Shown here: piece by piece, positions 16,112 through 31,700 of the stretch
How positions within the stretch are numbered: position 1 is the first letter of the stretch
Layout of the letters: the number at the start of each line of letters is the position of its first letter
Assembly: GCA_947179485.1 (NCBI GenBank)
Contig: OX359250.1
Location: 13,498,539-13,562,538, forward strand
Origin: Allacma fusca
Taxonomy: Eukaryota > Arthropoda > Collembola > Symphypleona > Sminthuridae
Reading direction: 5' to 3'
Length of the DNA: 64,000 nt
The notes under the pieces: generated by a model
What the model saw: the letters and a program-made list of their open reading frames with translations, nothing else
Database searches by the model: none
What the model was told of the DNA's origin: nothing
Made by a program: the position numbers and the translations under genes

Positions 16112-19100
16112 CAGATACACAGACAATCCTCGCCGCTGCCGCCGTCTCCTGTACATATTTTTAAAAAAAAAATATCATCGAAAGTGAAAAATGGTTTCTC
16201 CACCCTCAAAAGTGTCTTATTTAAATTATCTCTGATGAAAAGTTACACAATTCCTGTTTTTCCGATGGTCGTGAAAAGTGGCTTGTACTAGCAATAATCT
16301 TGAGGCCTTCTGCTTGTCATTATGTACACACCCGAGGTATTATAAAGAGGAAAAAGCGTCATTTCTGATGTTTTGTCATTATTATGATCTTCCGCAATGC
16401 CAATAGCATCAGCAGCAGAAGCAGCACGCAATACCTACATATACTTGTGTAGATATTACTTCACTTTAGGGGTATTTTCTCGAATTTATTCTAAAACAAT
16501 AGGAAATTTACATGCATTACAGATTACAAGTCCCTTTCATTCATATGCATGTATTTTATCAAGCATAGATACATATTCCCCTTAATTGAATATCACAGAG
16601 TTATCCTCAAAATGACTGGAGATACATATATGCTAATAAACTAAATCTTATGTACAGAGATGCGCCTGTACTTACTGTCTCCTCTTCACGACTGTGATGC
16701 TTTGCATACTAAACACAAAGAGTTTCATTCCTCAAGAATTTTTTCTCGCCCTATACAGAGGTATGTAGGTACATAAGCATATAGTCCGTCAACTTCAGTG
16801 TATTTACGGCTAATTATGATTTCCCTCCCCAGCTTTTCATTTTTAGGCAGTCCATTTTGCATGCGTTAGTTACTCCGAGGCTAAGTGTCATTCCACCAGT
16901 TCACTTTGTAAGAGACTCAAATTTGAGATATACTAATTGATACAATGGGAGAGATTGTTCATTACAAATTGCAGGGGGACTATTATTAACCCTTCATCTT
17001 CTGCAAATAATGATAAGTAATAGACTTGTTAGGAGGTACAAGAAGGGAGCTAGGAGAGGAGAGTGACCATTGGATAAAATGCAAAGACTGAGACTGTGTG
17101 TGGATTTTCCCAAATGATAACTATACATAGATACTAGTACATAATTACATACATACAGTATACACATTTCTATTTGAACGACTTGGGAAATTATTAGTTT
17201 GAAGGATCGTTTTTATGTCACGGGTGAAAAACAAGGCATAACGATGTTCAAACATGTTTCAACTGAGAAAAGTTGTAACCCACAGTGCAGTACTCTAAAA
17301 CAGGACCTTGTTTTACATGTCTTGTACATATAATAATACAGAGGCTAAAATCAGTCCAAGTGTAACATGAGCTGAAACAAAAAAAAATAATTCATTGTCA
17401 ATACATTCCTAGAGGCTCTGTAGAAAAATATGTTTCTACTTGAGGAGACTTCTCCTCAACATTGTATATTGTATTATTGGAATATATATACACTACTTAT
17501 AGAAACGATGAGAGTAAAGACTCAGTCAGGTATGTTCCAAATACTGAATCGATAAAAGGGAAAGCACCCCCCCCCGTCCATCCAAGATGAAAAGTAGTTC
17601 AAGCCCATTCTGCTAATCAAGTAATGATTATAGATGACTAGTTGAGGTGATATTACTAAAACCATTATATCATTTTGTGAGACAGAAAATAACTAGTGCG
17701 ATAAGAGAGGACTCACTGCTTCGTTAGAGCTGCTCCCTTTGGTCATCATCATCAAAGGAGCATCGTAGTATTTATCATCCCTGTGTGTACTAGTAGGCTA
17801 GGATCCGAATGACGTTCAGACATACAACAACTACACATGTGAGATTGGTTAAGCCTCAATGACTTCACTATGCACAATGAGATAAGATGACAGGGCAAAA
17901 ATTTTCATGAAAACCTTCTCTTCCCAACCAAGTCCCAGTAGTTTTGCGAGACGAAATACATACCCAAACTCAAGTAAGTAGATATAAGTAAGTAAGTACA
18001 CAACAAAAAGTAAGGAAAGGAAGGTAAATGCAAAAACCCTTCCACGACGGATCTCACTCATAGTAGATAGCTACATATACATATATAATTATATGCATAG
18101 ATATAATAGCAAGACGAGAAAAAAAAACACAGAGGAACACTTTGAGCAAAAATATTTTGCATACCGACAGTGCTGCTTCAAATATGATGTTGATACAACT
18201 ATGTACATGCAGTCATCAATTAGAATCAAACGATAACATAACAATAGGAGAACACAAATTCTTGAGTAGTGCAGTGGCGGTAGGTACAGTCGATCGGGAT
18301 CTTGTCAGTCTATATCTACTTTTAAGCATACATACATACACAGGAGTCTGTTGTTGTCGTCCAAATAGGGAATCTTCATTCCTTAAGTAATTGGGGTCTT
18401 GTACTGATAGTATTACCTCCCGTTCGACTCCAACACACTACTAGTCGTAGTTCAAGTCGTGCCTCAAAATAACCTTTGCTTGTTTTATCAGACAGTTGAT
18501 GTACATACATACCTGCACACATAGATACATATAATTACGCACATATGTATATCTATACATAAGTATTCCAAAGGACCCACAGTGTGATCTCAGATGTGTG
18601 ACTGCATTCAAACGTTCTATTACCTTAGACGCTTCAGCTCATTGCGAGATATTTTAGAGACTTCATACAAAGGCACTTTCACAAAAACATGGTCTACATA
18701 TATAGACAATACAAATGTTATCTGAGACTCAGCACAGCAGTATCCAACCTTTGAAGTATATGTCAAAGTCAAATATAAAAAAAATTAAACTGAGAAGGAA
18801 ATCTTGATGTTTTTTTTTTTTTTCTTTTTTTTTTCAAACACCTTCCCAAATCGAAAATCCTCTGTAGTAGATACATATCTACAGCTTTTATGAAATTATG
18901 AGCCGCAAGATTCTCAATTTAATTGGGTAATTTAATATACCTCTGGAAACTGAGTTTGAAAGGGATCGAGAAAATGAGGCCCTGTGCAAATACACACACA
19001 CACACACACATATATATATTCAATGTAATGTTTTAAATCGCTACAATTACGTTCTGTCAATACGGACAACGTTCGAGTCAGAACTCACTCACACGCCATG

Positions 19101-19638
19101 AGATAAATAAAGAGAAAAGTAATTCCGTGCCGGATCTTTCTGAGAAACCTATTAGTGACTATAATACAATCTCACCTTCAAAAGAAAGAACTATGGAACG
19201 AGTCACTCTAGAGAATAAACCATAATCATCATAAATTAAATCTGGATGGATAGATTTCTCAATCAAGACCCAACCCTCTTATTTTTTGACAATGGGGACC
19301 AGAGAGCCAAAATTAGAGTGACATGACAGGTATCCATAGCCAATTGAAGTCATCAACAGTTCAGAAGCTCCTCAATTGCATCTCTCCTGGATTTAGTCCA
19401 CTTTGTATCTTTTCAATATATTCCCCCACTTTTCAAATTACCAAAACAGGAGCACACTACAGTATCTATCTATATGTACCGTCAATGTTTACGGACACAT
19501 TTTAAGCAGACTCACTCTCAATGGATGAATAGTTCGAATTGTATTCCTTAATCCCATCTTAAACCCCATAGAGAGGTACATGTAGTAATTATGCACACAT
19601 ACACACACGTCTTCCACATCTCAAAAATATCCGTACAC

Positions 19639-19690
19639 ACATACATACATACATACATACATACATACATACATACATACATACATACAT
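19639..19690. repeat. (ACAT)13 tetranucleotide repeat
   Basis: An uninterrupted ACAT/ATAC array of about 52 bases. This is the longest example of a motif that recurs in degenerate form across the first 30 kb. Confidence 0.95.
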
Positions 19691-20938
19691 GAGTAGGATA
19701 TCGTTTCGTAATGTAGACGATAAGATGCAGGTCACTCAATAATTTGCAAATCATACCACAATAAGTCTAACGAAATTTCGTCATGTTCTGAATGATGTCA
19801 AAAATAAAGCCTCCGCACTAAATTGGAGATGTGAAAATCCGTACTGTACTCCAAATGCTAAACAATGAAGACTCACATTCTTCACCGTCATCTCACCAAT
19901 CAGTGGAAAAAACCTGAGCACACCTGAGTATAAATACTGTTAATTACGAGAGTCTCTCCAATTAAGAGTCCAGCCCGCTCCTGATATTTACTAATAATTA
20001 GATATGTACACATGTAATTACATATGAACGACTCAAATGAATCTATAATGACCCAATGGTGTGAATCACAGTCTCCACAGTAATATAATAAGACCTTATT
20101 TACTTCAAGGTCTACATTGTGGAATGTGTATCCACACCGGAAAACCGATTTGAAAAAAATTCATCCTTGCGTCTTGAGTTAATCGGAAAAATCGCACATT
20201 CCACAGTGACGGCAATAGACATCAAAGTAAACAAAAAAAATGGAATGGCTAAATAAATACCTGGTGTACAATTCCCTGCCGCGGCAGAGGTCTACATACA
20301 TACATAAATACATGCATCTGTACCGTATGAGACAGTACATAATAAAGTTGATTTAAAAAAAAAAACTAGGAGTGAGTATATACCCATATAGACAGACACT
20401 GAGTATTGCAATAATGGAACAATAGAAAAATGCAAGGTGCTGTTAGATAAACGGTGAAATGGAATATTACGCTGCATCATTCATCTATTGTTACAGATTC
20501 AAGTTTCAAAATATGACAATGAATTCGAGTGGCATTACTCCCATTATTATCAATGTTATGAATTATTAGTTTCTCTATTATTTCCTATGTCAGTATCTAT
20601 GAACTGTTGTGTAAAATCAAAATCCCTTAGTGTGTGTGTATATGAAGAAAGATGAATGTGAAGCAGAGAGGACATATACAGAAGAGCAGGAGCTCTAATG
20701 AAGCGGCAGTATATGAGAGGACCGTGCGTAAAAACGGGATAAGTACATAAAATATATACCTACATACAGGCACATACATATGTATGTGAGTGGGAACGAA
20801 CAATGAACAACACTGAAATACATGTATCAAGAGTAAGTTGTCGGGCGTGTCTCACACTTGATTCTCGACTTCTTTGAATCATATCGACGGACATTACAAT
20901 TGAGTTACAACATTCAGACACATACTCCAATATACAAA

Positions 20939-20950
20939 GACACACACACA

Positions 20951-20982
<32 letters not shown>
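20939..20982. repeat. (CA)n microsatellite
   Basis: A CA repeat of about 44 bases with a single TA interruption. Confidence 0.95.
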
Positions 20983-23900
20983 TGGACAGAGCAGTACAAC
21001 ACATGTACGTCCCTAGAGTTGTGGAGTATCAAGGTAACTCTAAATCTGAGATAAAAATTTATATCATCCATTGTAGACAATCTTGGTAGTTGGGAACAAT
21101 TTGTAATGTAACTCTGTCTGATACCATTATAATAGTGTTTTGACTAACAGTAAGTAGGTCGAATTGATCATATCTCTATTATGGTCAGGTGCGTGTATTT
21201 ACACTGTATTATAAATTATAAGGAAATTCTCATAATGCAATTAAGGTGAAATGCCATAGAAAACGTTAATTCTCCAAAGCATCAACAATTTGGTCGACAA
21301 GTCGTCAGTCGTCACCTTCACCAAAATTATATTACACTACAAAAATGTTTTATTATGTGGAAATTAATTCCAACCATTCCGACTTTCAATCAATGTCAAG
21401 ACATCACACACTCAATTATAATTTAATTATTTGTATTATTACAATCACCCAAACCTAAAAGAAACGCTCCCACTCACTCCACATGTGCAGCCGTATATAT
21501 CTATGTCCTCTACGTACTACATATGCATCTATGGTTAGTAAGCCTCTCAAGACTTTTCTTTTCCAGAAGTAGCGCATAGCAATCTCTGCTGAGCGAGGAA
21601 GCATGTTCCGGCGAACAATGCCTTGAGCAATTTGTCAATGCTAAAAAATGTATAGTTCTGTATAATCTTGAGAACACAATGTATGGCTAAAAGTGTTATA
21701 ATTCATAATTGTTCAGTTTAGTGTAAAAAAAAAAGATGTTACTTATTCTGCACACACACACATACACACACACACACTCACCACACCACATACAGACAAA
21801 AAAAACTTTCCTTAATGACCTCTACGTACAGTTACAAAAAGTGAATGCGGACGGACAGTAGTTTAGGTCTGAAAACATTAACCGCAGGCTATCTTATACA
21901 TAATGTACTGTGACTGTTGCATCCTTGCGTGATATTAGCAAACAAAACGGTTGTCAGTCAGCTACATAAAAAAACTGAGGATCAATAAATAAATACGATG
22001 GGTATGAAAGAAATGCGTTCAAATGAAACAATAATGTCCAAGACCAATTTTCACTTTCCACTGGAAATGTGGTATTTCGCATGCCTATGGACATACGATT
22101 GTTGTTTTTTTTTTTTTTTTGCTCAAGAAGATTTACGTAAATCCAGATATGTCACTTCTAATAGAGTCTTTAGAGGGAAAATAAAACTGTGTATACACAA
22201 TTTTTGCAAATCTTGAAAAAAACCTAATATACAGTGGATACATACAGACGAGGATGACAATGACAGTACTCATTGTGGACATTGAGAAGTACATTCAAAC
22301 GGAATGTAAATCACACTCCTTCTTGTGTATGCATATACATACAACATAACATGGGAGAGAGAAACCAGGAGTAATAGTGACAACGCCTTTCATTATTTTG
22401 ATTCACATGCAACCTCAACATTTTATTCTGGGCTTTGCTTTCGATCCTATCACAGAATTTTTCTTCAAATTTCTCTCTTAGAAAATCTGAAGCTTAAATT
22501 TGACCCCTACTGTTCACCCATTTTCTTCACGACATGATCCATGCTGTGAGATTTTCATCGTACGATTACCACACATATCAAATCACTCATCATCACTTCT
22601 CCCCAATCTTCTCAATGTACTATGTATATAGTCTCTCCTTGCCAAACAAATATTCCCTCCATTTAGTTTACATTACAAACTTGGTATTTTTTTTTCCAAC
22701 CTGTAATGTCTCATTTACGTTTATACGCATTTTTATACTCATCCATCTTAAAGGCTGGCACTTCTAAATTCAACGTATGCATTCCTACACTAAAGAATAC
22801 AAGTATTATTTTATTCCACAAACTGTCAGACAAAATCTAATGGATACACAGACACACAAACACACACACACGAGGCTGACCATAAACAAAACCTTTTTTT
22901 TTGGCTCACACAGAACAAGTAAATCTTGAAAGTTTCTTTTACAGTACGACCATAGTTAAATTCAGAATAAGATCCAAACAATTCATTTATGACATTCCCT
23001 GTAATATTTTTATTATCATTTGCTATCATCATCAAACTGTGCTTTACCTCCACCGTCTAAAATGAAATGGAGTTGAAATAATGTACTAAAACAAATTTGT
23101 AGGACGCGGTAAATCAACAGTATTTATATTATTTCGTCGTCCCTAATAATTATTAGTCACCACGTCACCAGTTGACATTAAAATATTTCACATGTAGTTA
23201 CAACGGAGTAGCATGTATGCATTACAAAGCCCATAAAAAAACCAACACCTTAAAGACAATATTTACACCTTTCATCCACTAAATAAAAAAGCAGGACTTC
23301 ATCATCAAACATGTAGAATTGAAATACTTGAGTCCAGTATTGTCAAGTAACTTGACTTTTTGTGACTTCAAGTAAAAATCTCTTGAAGACTCTCCTGTCC
23401 GGTAATAACCTAACTTGAATGAACTCGCAGAATTTCCCTACATAGAGATTGAGGGAGAGACATATGTATGTATGTATGTATATCTTGCCATCAATTAAGT
23501 CGAGTACACAGGGACAATGATTAAGCTCCGAGAGTCTGTAAGTAAAAGTATTTTCACTTTGGAGCTTGTGAGCGCCAATGTGCGTGAAAAACATGCTTAA
23601 TTTAAATGAGCAAAGCACCAAAAGGTGTGCACGCACACACATATTCCTTGTTTGACACCATGTACTGAGAAACCCCAAGAGCAGTACACGTACACCTGGA
23701 TGTATGTACATACGTACATCTCCTAGTCTCTCTCCTACTACATATTAACAGGACCCAGTACAGTGTCCGACGACCTATGAACAAATAAGATACATATAGT
23801 CGAATCATCTAGGGCAACTCCATTCGAAGGGATTTACACTTCTCCTTAGCACACAATAATTGTCCACAGTATACAATGCCTGTAAGTATTTAAAGAGATT

Positions 23901-26900
23901 CAATTAATTGCATGCACATCTAACAAATTCTCAAAAGCTCGGAATGATAACTATAACGTGAGTTCATTGTTGGGCTGGGAGTGAGCAGAAAAATGTTTCA
24001 CATGTAATTACAAATAGTCAAGTTTTTTTTTTTTAAAGCAAAATGCACGAAAATCTCATGAGCTTGAATAATTAATTATAATATCTCTGTTAAATAAAAG
24101 AAGGGGTAAAAACTAAGCTCACTGCGCTTTCATTCTTTTGTCTATTTAGTCACAAAAAGTACGGGAGAGAATCACCTTCCTAATTTCCTTGCTTATTAGC
24201 GGCCACGAACTTGTAAACTAGCATCTCGTTTATTGTGGGTGCATACATATATATACATATAGATAGACACACACGTAAGATATATGTAATTATATACATA
24301 CAGACAGATAGACAGATATACAGTCACAGAATCCAAGCGCCAGAGACCTCACAGTACTTGTACTAAATAATTACATTCAATGGTTTCATCAAGGGGTAAC
24401 AGGTCCATTGCCGCTTACAGTGCATAAATTATGCCAGATATTTAAAAAGATTAAGACTAATAACAAGAACAGGTATGTATGTATATGCACAGAAAAGTAT
24501 GAGAGGCTGAGGATGAAGAGACTTGGAATTGGGATATATGTATGTGCACTTCTTTATCGCCCATGCTCTGCAATTAGTTTCAAGGGAATTTAGAGTAATT
24601 TATTAAATATGTAACTTCTCATCTAGGAAAATTTGGATGAGCAGGGTCAATTCTCGCATTAAATTATTCATGCATTTCTAATGTAGAGAGGCTTAATGCC
24701 AATTTTAAACTTCGGACAAGTTGAAATTTCACGGAAGAAACAATAAAATGCATCGGTAATTCTGATCTAGCTTAAATCTTAGATAGTTATATATTGTTCG
24801 TATTTTTTTGTTGTGACTGTGGCCTGTGTGAGTAAACGGAAACAAAAGGTCACACTTAATCAAGCTGCTTAATGTTACATGCATAGGGACTGAGCTCGTA
24901 ACTCACAATTTACTTCCGTGGCCAATGAATAGATAGGTCTGTGTGTGTAGGTAGATATACAAACCATATGGGTATCTTCAAAAGAAACAATGATTACGTA
25001 AGCTGACGATGGTCAGGTATAAAAGTAACTTGAGTTGAGCACCGCTTAAAATGGTCAGTCCCGCACTATCGTGGTATAAGTAACTGAGTCCAAGTCCCAA
25101 GATGGAGTCTCATCTTTCCCAATGCCAGTGAGTGGATTGGCGTAAAAAAAAACAACTATTTAAACTAAAAGACTGTAATCACCATAAAAATGTGTAAAGG
25201 TACTTGTCCCCCAGTTCACGCATTCTACATTTTATAAGGTAGAATATCTATGTACCTATATATGTTTAGATAGATACATATGTATATGCAAGTACATGTA
25301 CGTATGTATATGAAACCTCCACGATTTGAAAATTGTCTCCATGAAATATCTGAGCATTATCCAAGTTAAGAACATGTCTGGTAACAAATAAGACATTTTT
25401 ACGAATGATTGGGCAAGTTCATAACCACGAAGTGGCTTTTACACTGTCCGTACAAGTAACCAGCATTCGTTACTCCATTCCACCAACATCATTTTATTCC
25501 TCATATGATCCACCAGATCCGCTCTATACCGTAGCGAATACTCCTCTCAATTAATAATAATTACACATGAAGGCACTGAAGAGCCCACGATTCTCAAAAG
25601 AAAAATCTGAAACATAAAACCTAACTTGAACTGCAGGAGCTCAAATTGTTTCATCAAGAGGCAAGGCACCACGTAATATATTTCCCTATTACAAATTACA
25701 ATACACTTGCTGGTAGTAAGTACCTTCCACGGATTAAATAAAAATAATGTTTTTATTTTCCCCTGACACATGAGACCAGTAAGATAGACACGGATTTCAA
25801 AGATGTATCTACTTCTTACTTTTAAACCAAACAACAAGACGAGGCCTCATAAAAATAAGCTCCCCCTAAGGCTTCATCGTTTTTGTACATTTTAAGTAAA
25901 ATAGATACACGCATCAGATTACCATCACCAGACAAGTGTAATCATGTATTTACGGATGTACATACATACATACATGGCTACATTATAAAAAATATATGTG
26001 CCGACCAGGCCTGGTGATGACGCGACAGGTGATTTGGTAGCCCGCTATTAATACATCCTAAACGGCTATGAACACTTCCTTTCTTCCTAACCCAGTTGTG
26101 ACGTTCCCTTAAGCATGTAGCATTGACTGTGACTCTTATTACACAAAGCTAAGAATAATAGCCCAACCATAATAATTCTATATGTTCGACGAAAAGTTTG
26201 GAATACCATGAAAAATTATACAAAGAAACAAAAACAAGAAAGATGAATGAGTGAACGTTCAAGAGAAAAAAAAACAGCGTCCTAATTAACGATAATATAA
26301 TTTAGCACTGAAAGGCTGACTGTAATTTGACAGTTTTTCTCCTGCACTCTCCTATTACACTCACATGAGTCAAAACTATCATTCTAAATTTAAAAAATTC
26401 TCGAGTATCTGCCAATATATATACTCCAAAGAGTTGATGACGGAGGGGTTGGAAATGGAGGTAACGCTATAAATAAGGTTGCATGATTTAAGAGAAAATG
26501 TTGTCAGTACCGTGTAAATTCTTCACTGCAACAATAATAATAATTACTCTAGGGTTGTGTTTTGTAGTTATATTATTATTGTCGAAAATTAATTTCAAAA
26601 AACATTTGACAGCAACACTGCATGCGCAACCGAAGGTCATGTATCCACAAATTTATACACGCTATTGGAAATAATATAAATACAATGAGAAACCGGTGAT
26701 AGGTCAAAGAAAATCATCAAGCTCTTATCCCAAAATGGTGGGCCACCCTTGCAGGCAATTGTTCAACACTACAACAGCCCTCCCTCATGAATACAGATTA
26801 TTCCCGGCCATACACATACACACACACGCAGCAGACTGCTTTGAGTTGAGAAAAATATTTGAAAATAGAAGTTCCGATTGATTGTGTATTGCCATAGCAC

Positions 26901-27762
26901 ATTTGAAATGAAAGGATTGGATTGCAATTTAAAGATTTTGTCTCCTCTCATGGCTATGAGGTGCACATTCCGAACGAGTCATGCTTTACCACCACTTTCG
27001 AATGCCAATAATACATATGAAAGGAAATACAGGACCATACATCCATACTAGCAGATACTCAAGATAATCTCAGTTCACTGCGGATTCAGCAATTCTCTCT
27101 CACTCTCTCACTACCAGCCCATTTTGCCAGTTGACTTCTTTGTCAATTTGATTCGGTCAGCATGCTTTGTCATTTACCAGGTATAGATACATATATACAT
27201 ATGACTGGTTTAAATCAACATGTAGGCTGCTTTTCCAAAGCGTCAGTCTCACCCAACCACCAAACTCCATCTCAAAGTGTAGGATGCCTGGGATAGATAC
27301 ATACAAATGTACATATCTCTAGACAGACACATCAAGGGGGATAAAAAGGACTGTATAAAAATACACACAAGACATATTTACGCAGCTCAGAATTGAAATG
27401 TGAAAAGACGACCAGAAACCACAAGATTCATTTGCTGAAATCAAATTTAAATGCTCGTTTGTAGGATTCCCACAATCGATTCCAAGTTTTCAACGCGGAA
27501 TAAATACGGGTGATTAGGTGTGTACTAAAAACTGTGAGTAAAGGTTTGTCGTGGAGTCATCGGAACGTTTTCACTTTAAAGTAATTGGACGTTCTACCTG
27601 CAATTATAGGTACTTGACCAACATTTTCGACTGCCTACAATATTCAGTCGTAGACAGTAAACTCACAGTAACTATTTTAATCAGGCACCGCATTCATTCA
27701 AGCTCTCTAACCCTCTCACAATGCATTGTGCGCGACCATAAGAGATTCAGCCGTTTAATGTT

Positions 27763-27770
<8 letters not shown>

Positions 27771-27807
<37 letters not shown>
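27771..27807. repeat. (CT)n microsatellite
   Basis: A CT repeat of about 37 bases, roughly 1 kb upstream of the first visible exon of the LRR gene. Confidence 0.95.
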
Positions 27808-27814
<7 letters not shown>

Positions 27815-28774
27815 TTAAAGCAGAAAATCTTTAGGTTAGCCGAACGTGATATGTATACACATGTTCAGATATAATGTAAAAATGAAACTTGAATTGGAAT
27901 TAATTTAAAGCAGTAATTAGAATGAAATAAATACTTTACTACTCTGAATGATTACCATGCATGAAAAAATTCCACAAAGTAGTATTAATTAAGACAAAGT
28001 TTGAACTTCTCACGAACATATATGTACAAGTAGTAACATGATCTGGCAAAAGTAACTTTGAAGCAAATTGACCCTTGAGTGTGAAACTACGAGCCTGACT
28101 TTTGTAATGCTAGTACATGTTTGTTATTACATTTTCCAATTTTTTTCGGCCATTGTGATCCGTTACATTTGCAAAGAAAAGGAGAACAAGTCTATATTTC
28201 TTCAGGTGAAAAAGTGGCGTAGAGGAAAAAGTCAACTAAAAAAAAAAGTGAGCTGAGCTAGAAATAATCGCACGCTAGTACAAAGAAGAATTCCTTCAAG
28301 TTATTTTTTCTCTGTAAGTTCAAGCCATAGCCTCAGAGATGTAATAGTACATCAGCCTCATGTATGTAATGTAATGTGTCCACTACGTAAACCTAATTTA
28401 CTCAAGCATTCTATTTTACATGAGTACGGCACTTGCTTAATTGTAAATAGTAGAATCTGCTAAGATTTCTGTGTTTGTAGTTTAGCTACTCCCATTATCT
28501 ACTCCTTGAAAGTCTACTTGTCCTGAGAGTGTGAGTACAAGAATTTACACCTGAGATGGTGATGCCGTGATGCGTCCATAGATACATATTAGGAGTATGC
28601 TTAATAAATTATAGAAGTGCCAGAAAAAACATTGCACCCTAGTGCTATCCTCCATGTTTTACACAGACGGTTTGTCTTGTTCCCTTTTGTCTCTATAATT
28701 CGTAAATGGTTTCATGAACAGTAAATCAACAAACATGACTCCAAGTTGTAACTCAACTGCTTTTCTATTTACAG

Positions 28775-31700
28775 GACTTCCGAAAAAATCTCGAATCATT
28801 ACGCGTGAATCTGAGGACGGACAATCATCCCCTTCCTTTTATCATCTGTCTACTTTCCTACAGAAATACAGAGAGACTCTAACAAGAGAGAACAAGATAG
28901 AGAGAGAGAGAGAGAAAAAAACACCAGTGGGACAACGGACCGTGCAGAAGTGAATCTTGAAAGGAAAAAAAAAGTTACAAAATAAACATAATGCTCAAGC
29001 ATAAAGACCAAGTGAAGACTAAGTCACTGAAGAGAGAAGAAAACAATTTTAAATGCCAGATTGTTAATATGTCAAGTCCTAATTTAACTATTCACTTGAA
29101 GAGAGTAACGGGATATCATTCTTCATCGAAACTACTGTTTCTCATGATTCCCTGGCTATTCCTTTTTTTATCATCAAGCTTTCTTACGGGAGCTAATGGA
29201 GCGGAGGAAGATTGTCCCTGGTATGGTAATGCACGCGTGCCCGCAATCATCAAATCTAACTGTCTTTGTGCTCGGAATCGAACCTCTCACAACCAACTCA
29301 GTGTTCAGTGCCACGAAATTGACGGTCAGCAATTAGTTTCAATTCTAATAGGTAATCGTGCTGGGCTCAAGGATCCCATTGAATTACTTTATCTCAACGG
29401 GAGTCAAGTCACTGACTCCAACGGACAAATACCGGCTCGCCTATTCCGAGAAATTAAACTGGTATAGTAATTATTTACTTTACATTTGTATAAATATTAC
29501 TCAATTATTATAGCAGTTTTATTCAAAAATGAACAATGCTTACTTTCTTCCGACGTCAAAATAACATGTCACAATTACTCATAAATGCCACCGCAAAAAC
29601 TGATCCTTTAATGATCACATTGATCACAGTAGGTGCAATGTCAAACCTACGATAAATTTTTCACACAACAATTGTGCTCCTGACGATAATTAGTATTAGA
29701 TAACATTTAAACACTAGGGGCAGAAGTATTAACACTGTCTGGGAAAGGGATCCTTCATGTATTTGCTTAATTCTGGATACCTCCCTGACTCTCCGGCCTG
29801 TGGAATATACCTATATATACATAATAATATCTATAGATACTGCAGAGTGCCTACTGACTGCTGACCCAAATCTTGCTGCATAGGATCGAGAAACGATTAA
29901 AACAATACACTAGGCAGTCTTCCGTTCTACGAAAACTGTAGGTCACAGATACTTAGCAAATGACATGAAGAGATGCAGTAACTCCCTATCCCTTCATTAT
30001 GATTTGCGTATTATTAATTATTCTATGAGTTTAAATTAACCCCAGGCAAAGATCGTCACAGGGAATGTGTTCATAAACGGAGAATTATACTTGTCATTAG
30101 ACATGGCTGTGTGAACCCAGCGGTGTTAACCTCTGAAAATCTTTTGTAATGAATTACTTCACACGATCATGATCTCCCTTTTCCAACCAAGTGACGCTCG
30201 GAGCATTATAACTAACAAACACTGCACTCCCCTTTATGAAAACTTCAAATTTAACAAAGCAATATTGAAAAGTATGGTTATTTATCATGAGTACGATAAA
30301 CAAAAATCAATTTCTCTATGCATGATTTCAGGTCAGTCTTCAATTGTCTGGATGTAGTGTGAAGTCCATTCATCCTGAAGCATTTCGTGGTCAAGAAAAC
30401 TATCTGAAACATTTAAGCCTGGCTCAGAATCAACTCATAGAGGTTCCGTCAACTTCCCTCGAGCTTCTAACTCACCTTGTACTCCTTGACTTGAGCTATA
30501 ATAAAATCACGAAGATCCCTCAGAGTGCCTTTGAAACACTGACTAAATTGAGCACGATCAAACTGAATGATAACAATCTCGAATTGGATACTCACTGCTT
30601 CAAGGGCCTAGAAAATTCTCTCCGAAATCTAAACTTAAAAGGTTAGTCATCATAGATACAATGTTTTTTCACACTTTACATACATAAAATACATGCATAG
30701 AATATCTATATATATGTATAATTATACATATATACAGACATAACAAATACTTTGAAGGCGTGATGATAATATAAGGGTACAATAATTACCCCAATTTATT
30801 GAGTTATCCTCAATGAAGCAAGTAAATTTAGTACATATACCTTTAAACCTAAAGAGTAAAAGTAATTTCCGAAAGCTGAACTATTTAATAATAAATCAGA
30901 CAACACATCCAAGATAAGAGGTTACAGCTATTGCAATCACTAATAATTGAAAAACATTGGGTGGGCAATTTCTCTCCTTTAATCAAATGTTAAGTATGTG
31001 ACAGCTAAATCAGCAGTATTATTAGAGGACTAAGGAGCCAAATCTGCCAACTTTGTATTTCCATAATTTATTTTTGTTGATTTCTTAAACACTACTTACT
31101 ACTACTGTACATACTATATGATAAGTTACTAATTTACGGTAAGCCTTTCCGCATTGTAGCTACTTCAACATATAATCATTGCACGCTATGTCCACGCACT
31201 TTTTTTTTATGTGCCATAACTTACACCGCATAGAAAGTTAATCCCGATGGATCTGCCCGTCCACGCTAAGTTACTCACTGTAAATTTGCTGCAGCGTGAA
31301 TCATTAAGTAGATACTATAAAGCACACTGCCACCCCGTTTCGTAACCAGCTATTATCGCTATTAATTAATTTATTTTTACCGTCACCTTCGAAAATGTAA
31401 GTTCAGTCAGCACAACGTCTGTGAGGCTTTGGCTTTACTATGAAAGAAGTTACATATATACAAGACACCCTACTCAATAAGACATTTCATACCATTGAAG
31501 TAAAAAATGCAGACGTAGGTCAATCGTAAGTACAGTTGAAAAGCATAAACCATAAATGTAACTACTACAATAAAAACAACTTTGTTTATAGTTTTTTACG
31601 CCTCCCATCTTCAAATAGATACAAGTTACAGCTTAATTATTTACATCAAGGGTATTTGTAAAGTAAGGTAACTGATCTCAATGATATCGTTATTTCCAGG

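Larger units (their letters stand above)
1..28774. other. Gene desert, 28.8 kb, microsatellite-rich
   Basis: I found no coding region here that I can support. Open frames are short (under 125 codons), often run through simple repeats or low-complexity TACATA-type sequence, and show no recognisable domain or credible exon pattern. The stretch holds many (CA)n, (CT)n, (GA)n and (ACAT)n microsatellites and AT-rich spacer. It lies directly upstream of the first visible exon of the LRR-FN3 receptor gene. It could therefore be 5' regulatory sequence, an intron behind an undetected 5' non-coding exon, or part of a giant intron of the antisense RAB3GAP1 gene. Which of these applies cannot be read from the sequence. 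No tRNA or other RNA gene was recognised by eye. Confidence 0.6.

Noticed and set aside
19639-19690. Possible CRISPR-like array
   Set aside because: It is a pure tetranucleotide repeat with no spacers, in a eukaryotic genome.
19548-19754. Minus-strand frame with repeated VCMYVCMY
   Set aside because: A translation of the ACAT repeat.
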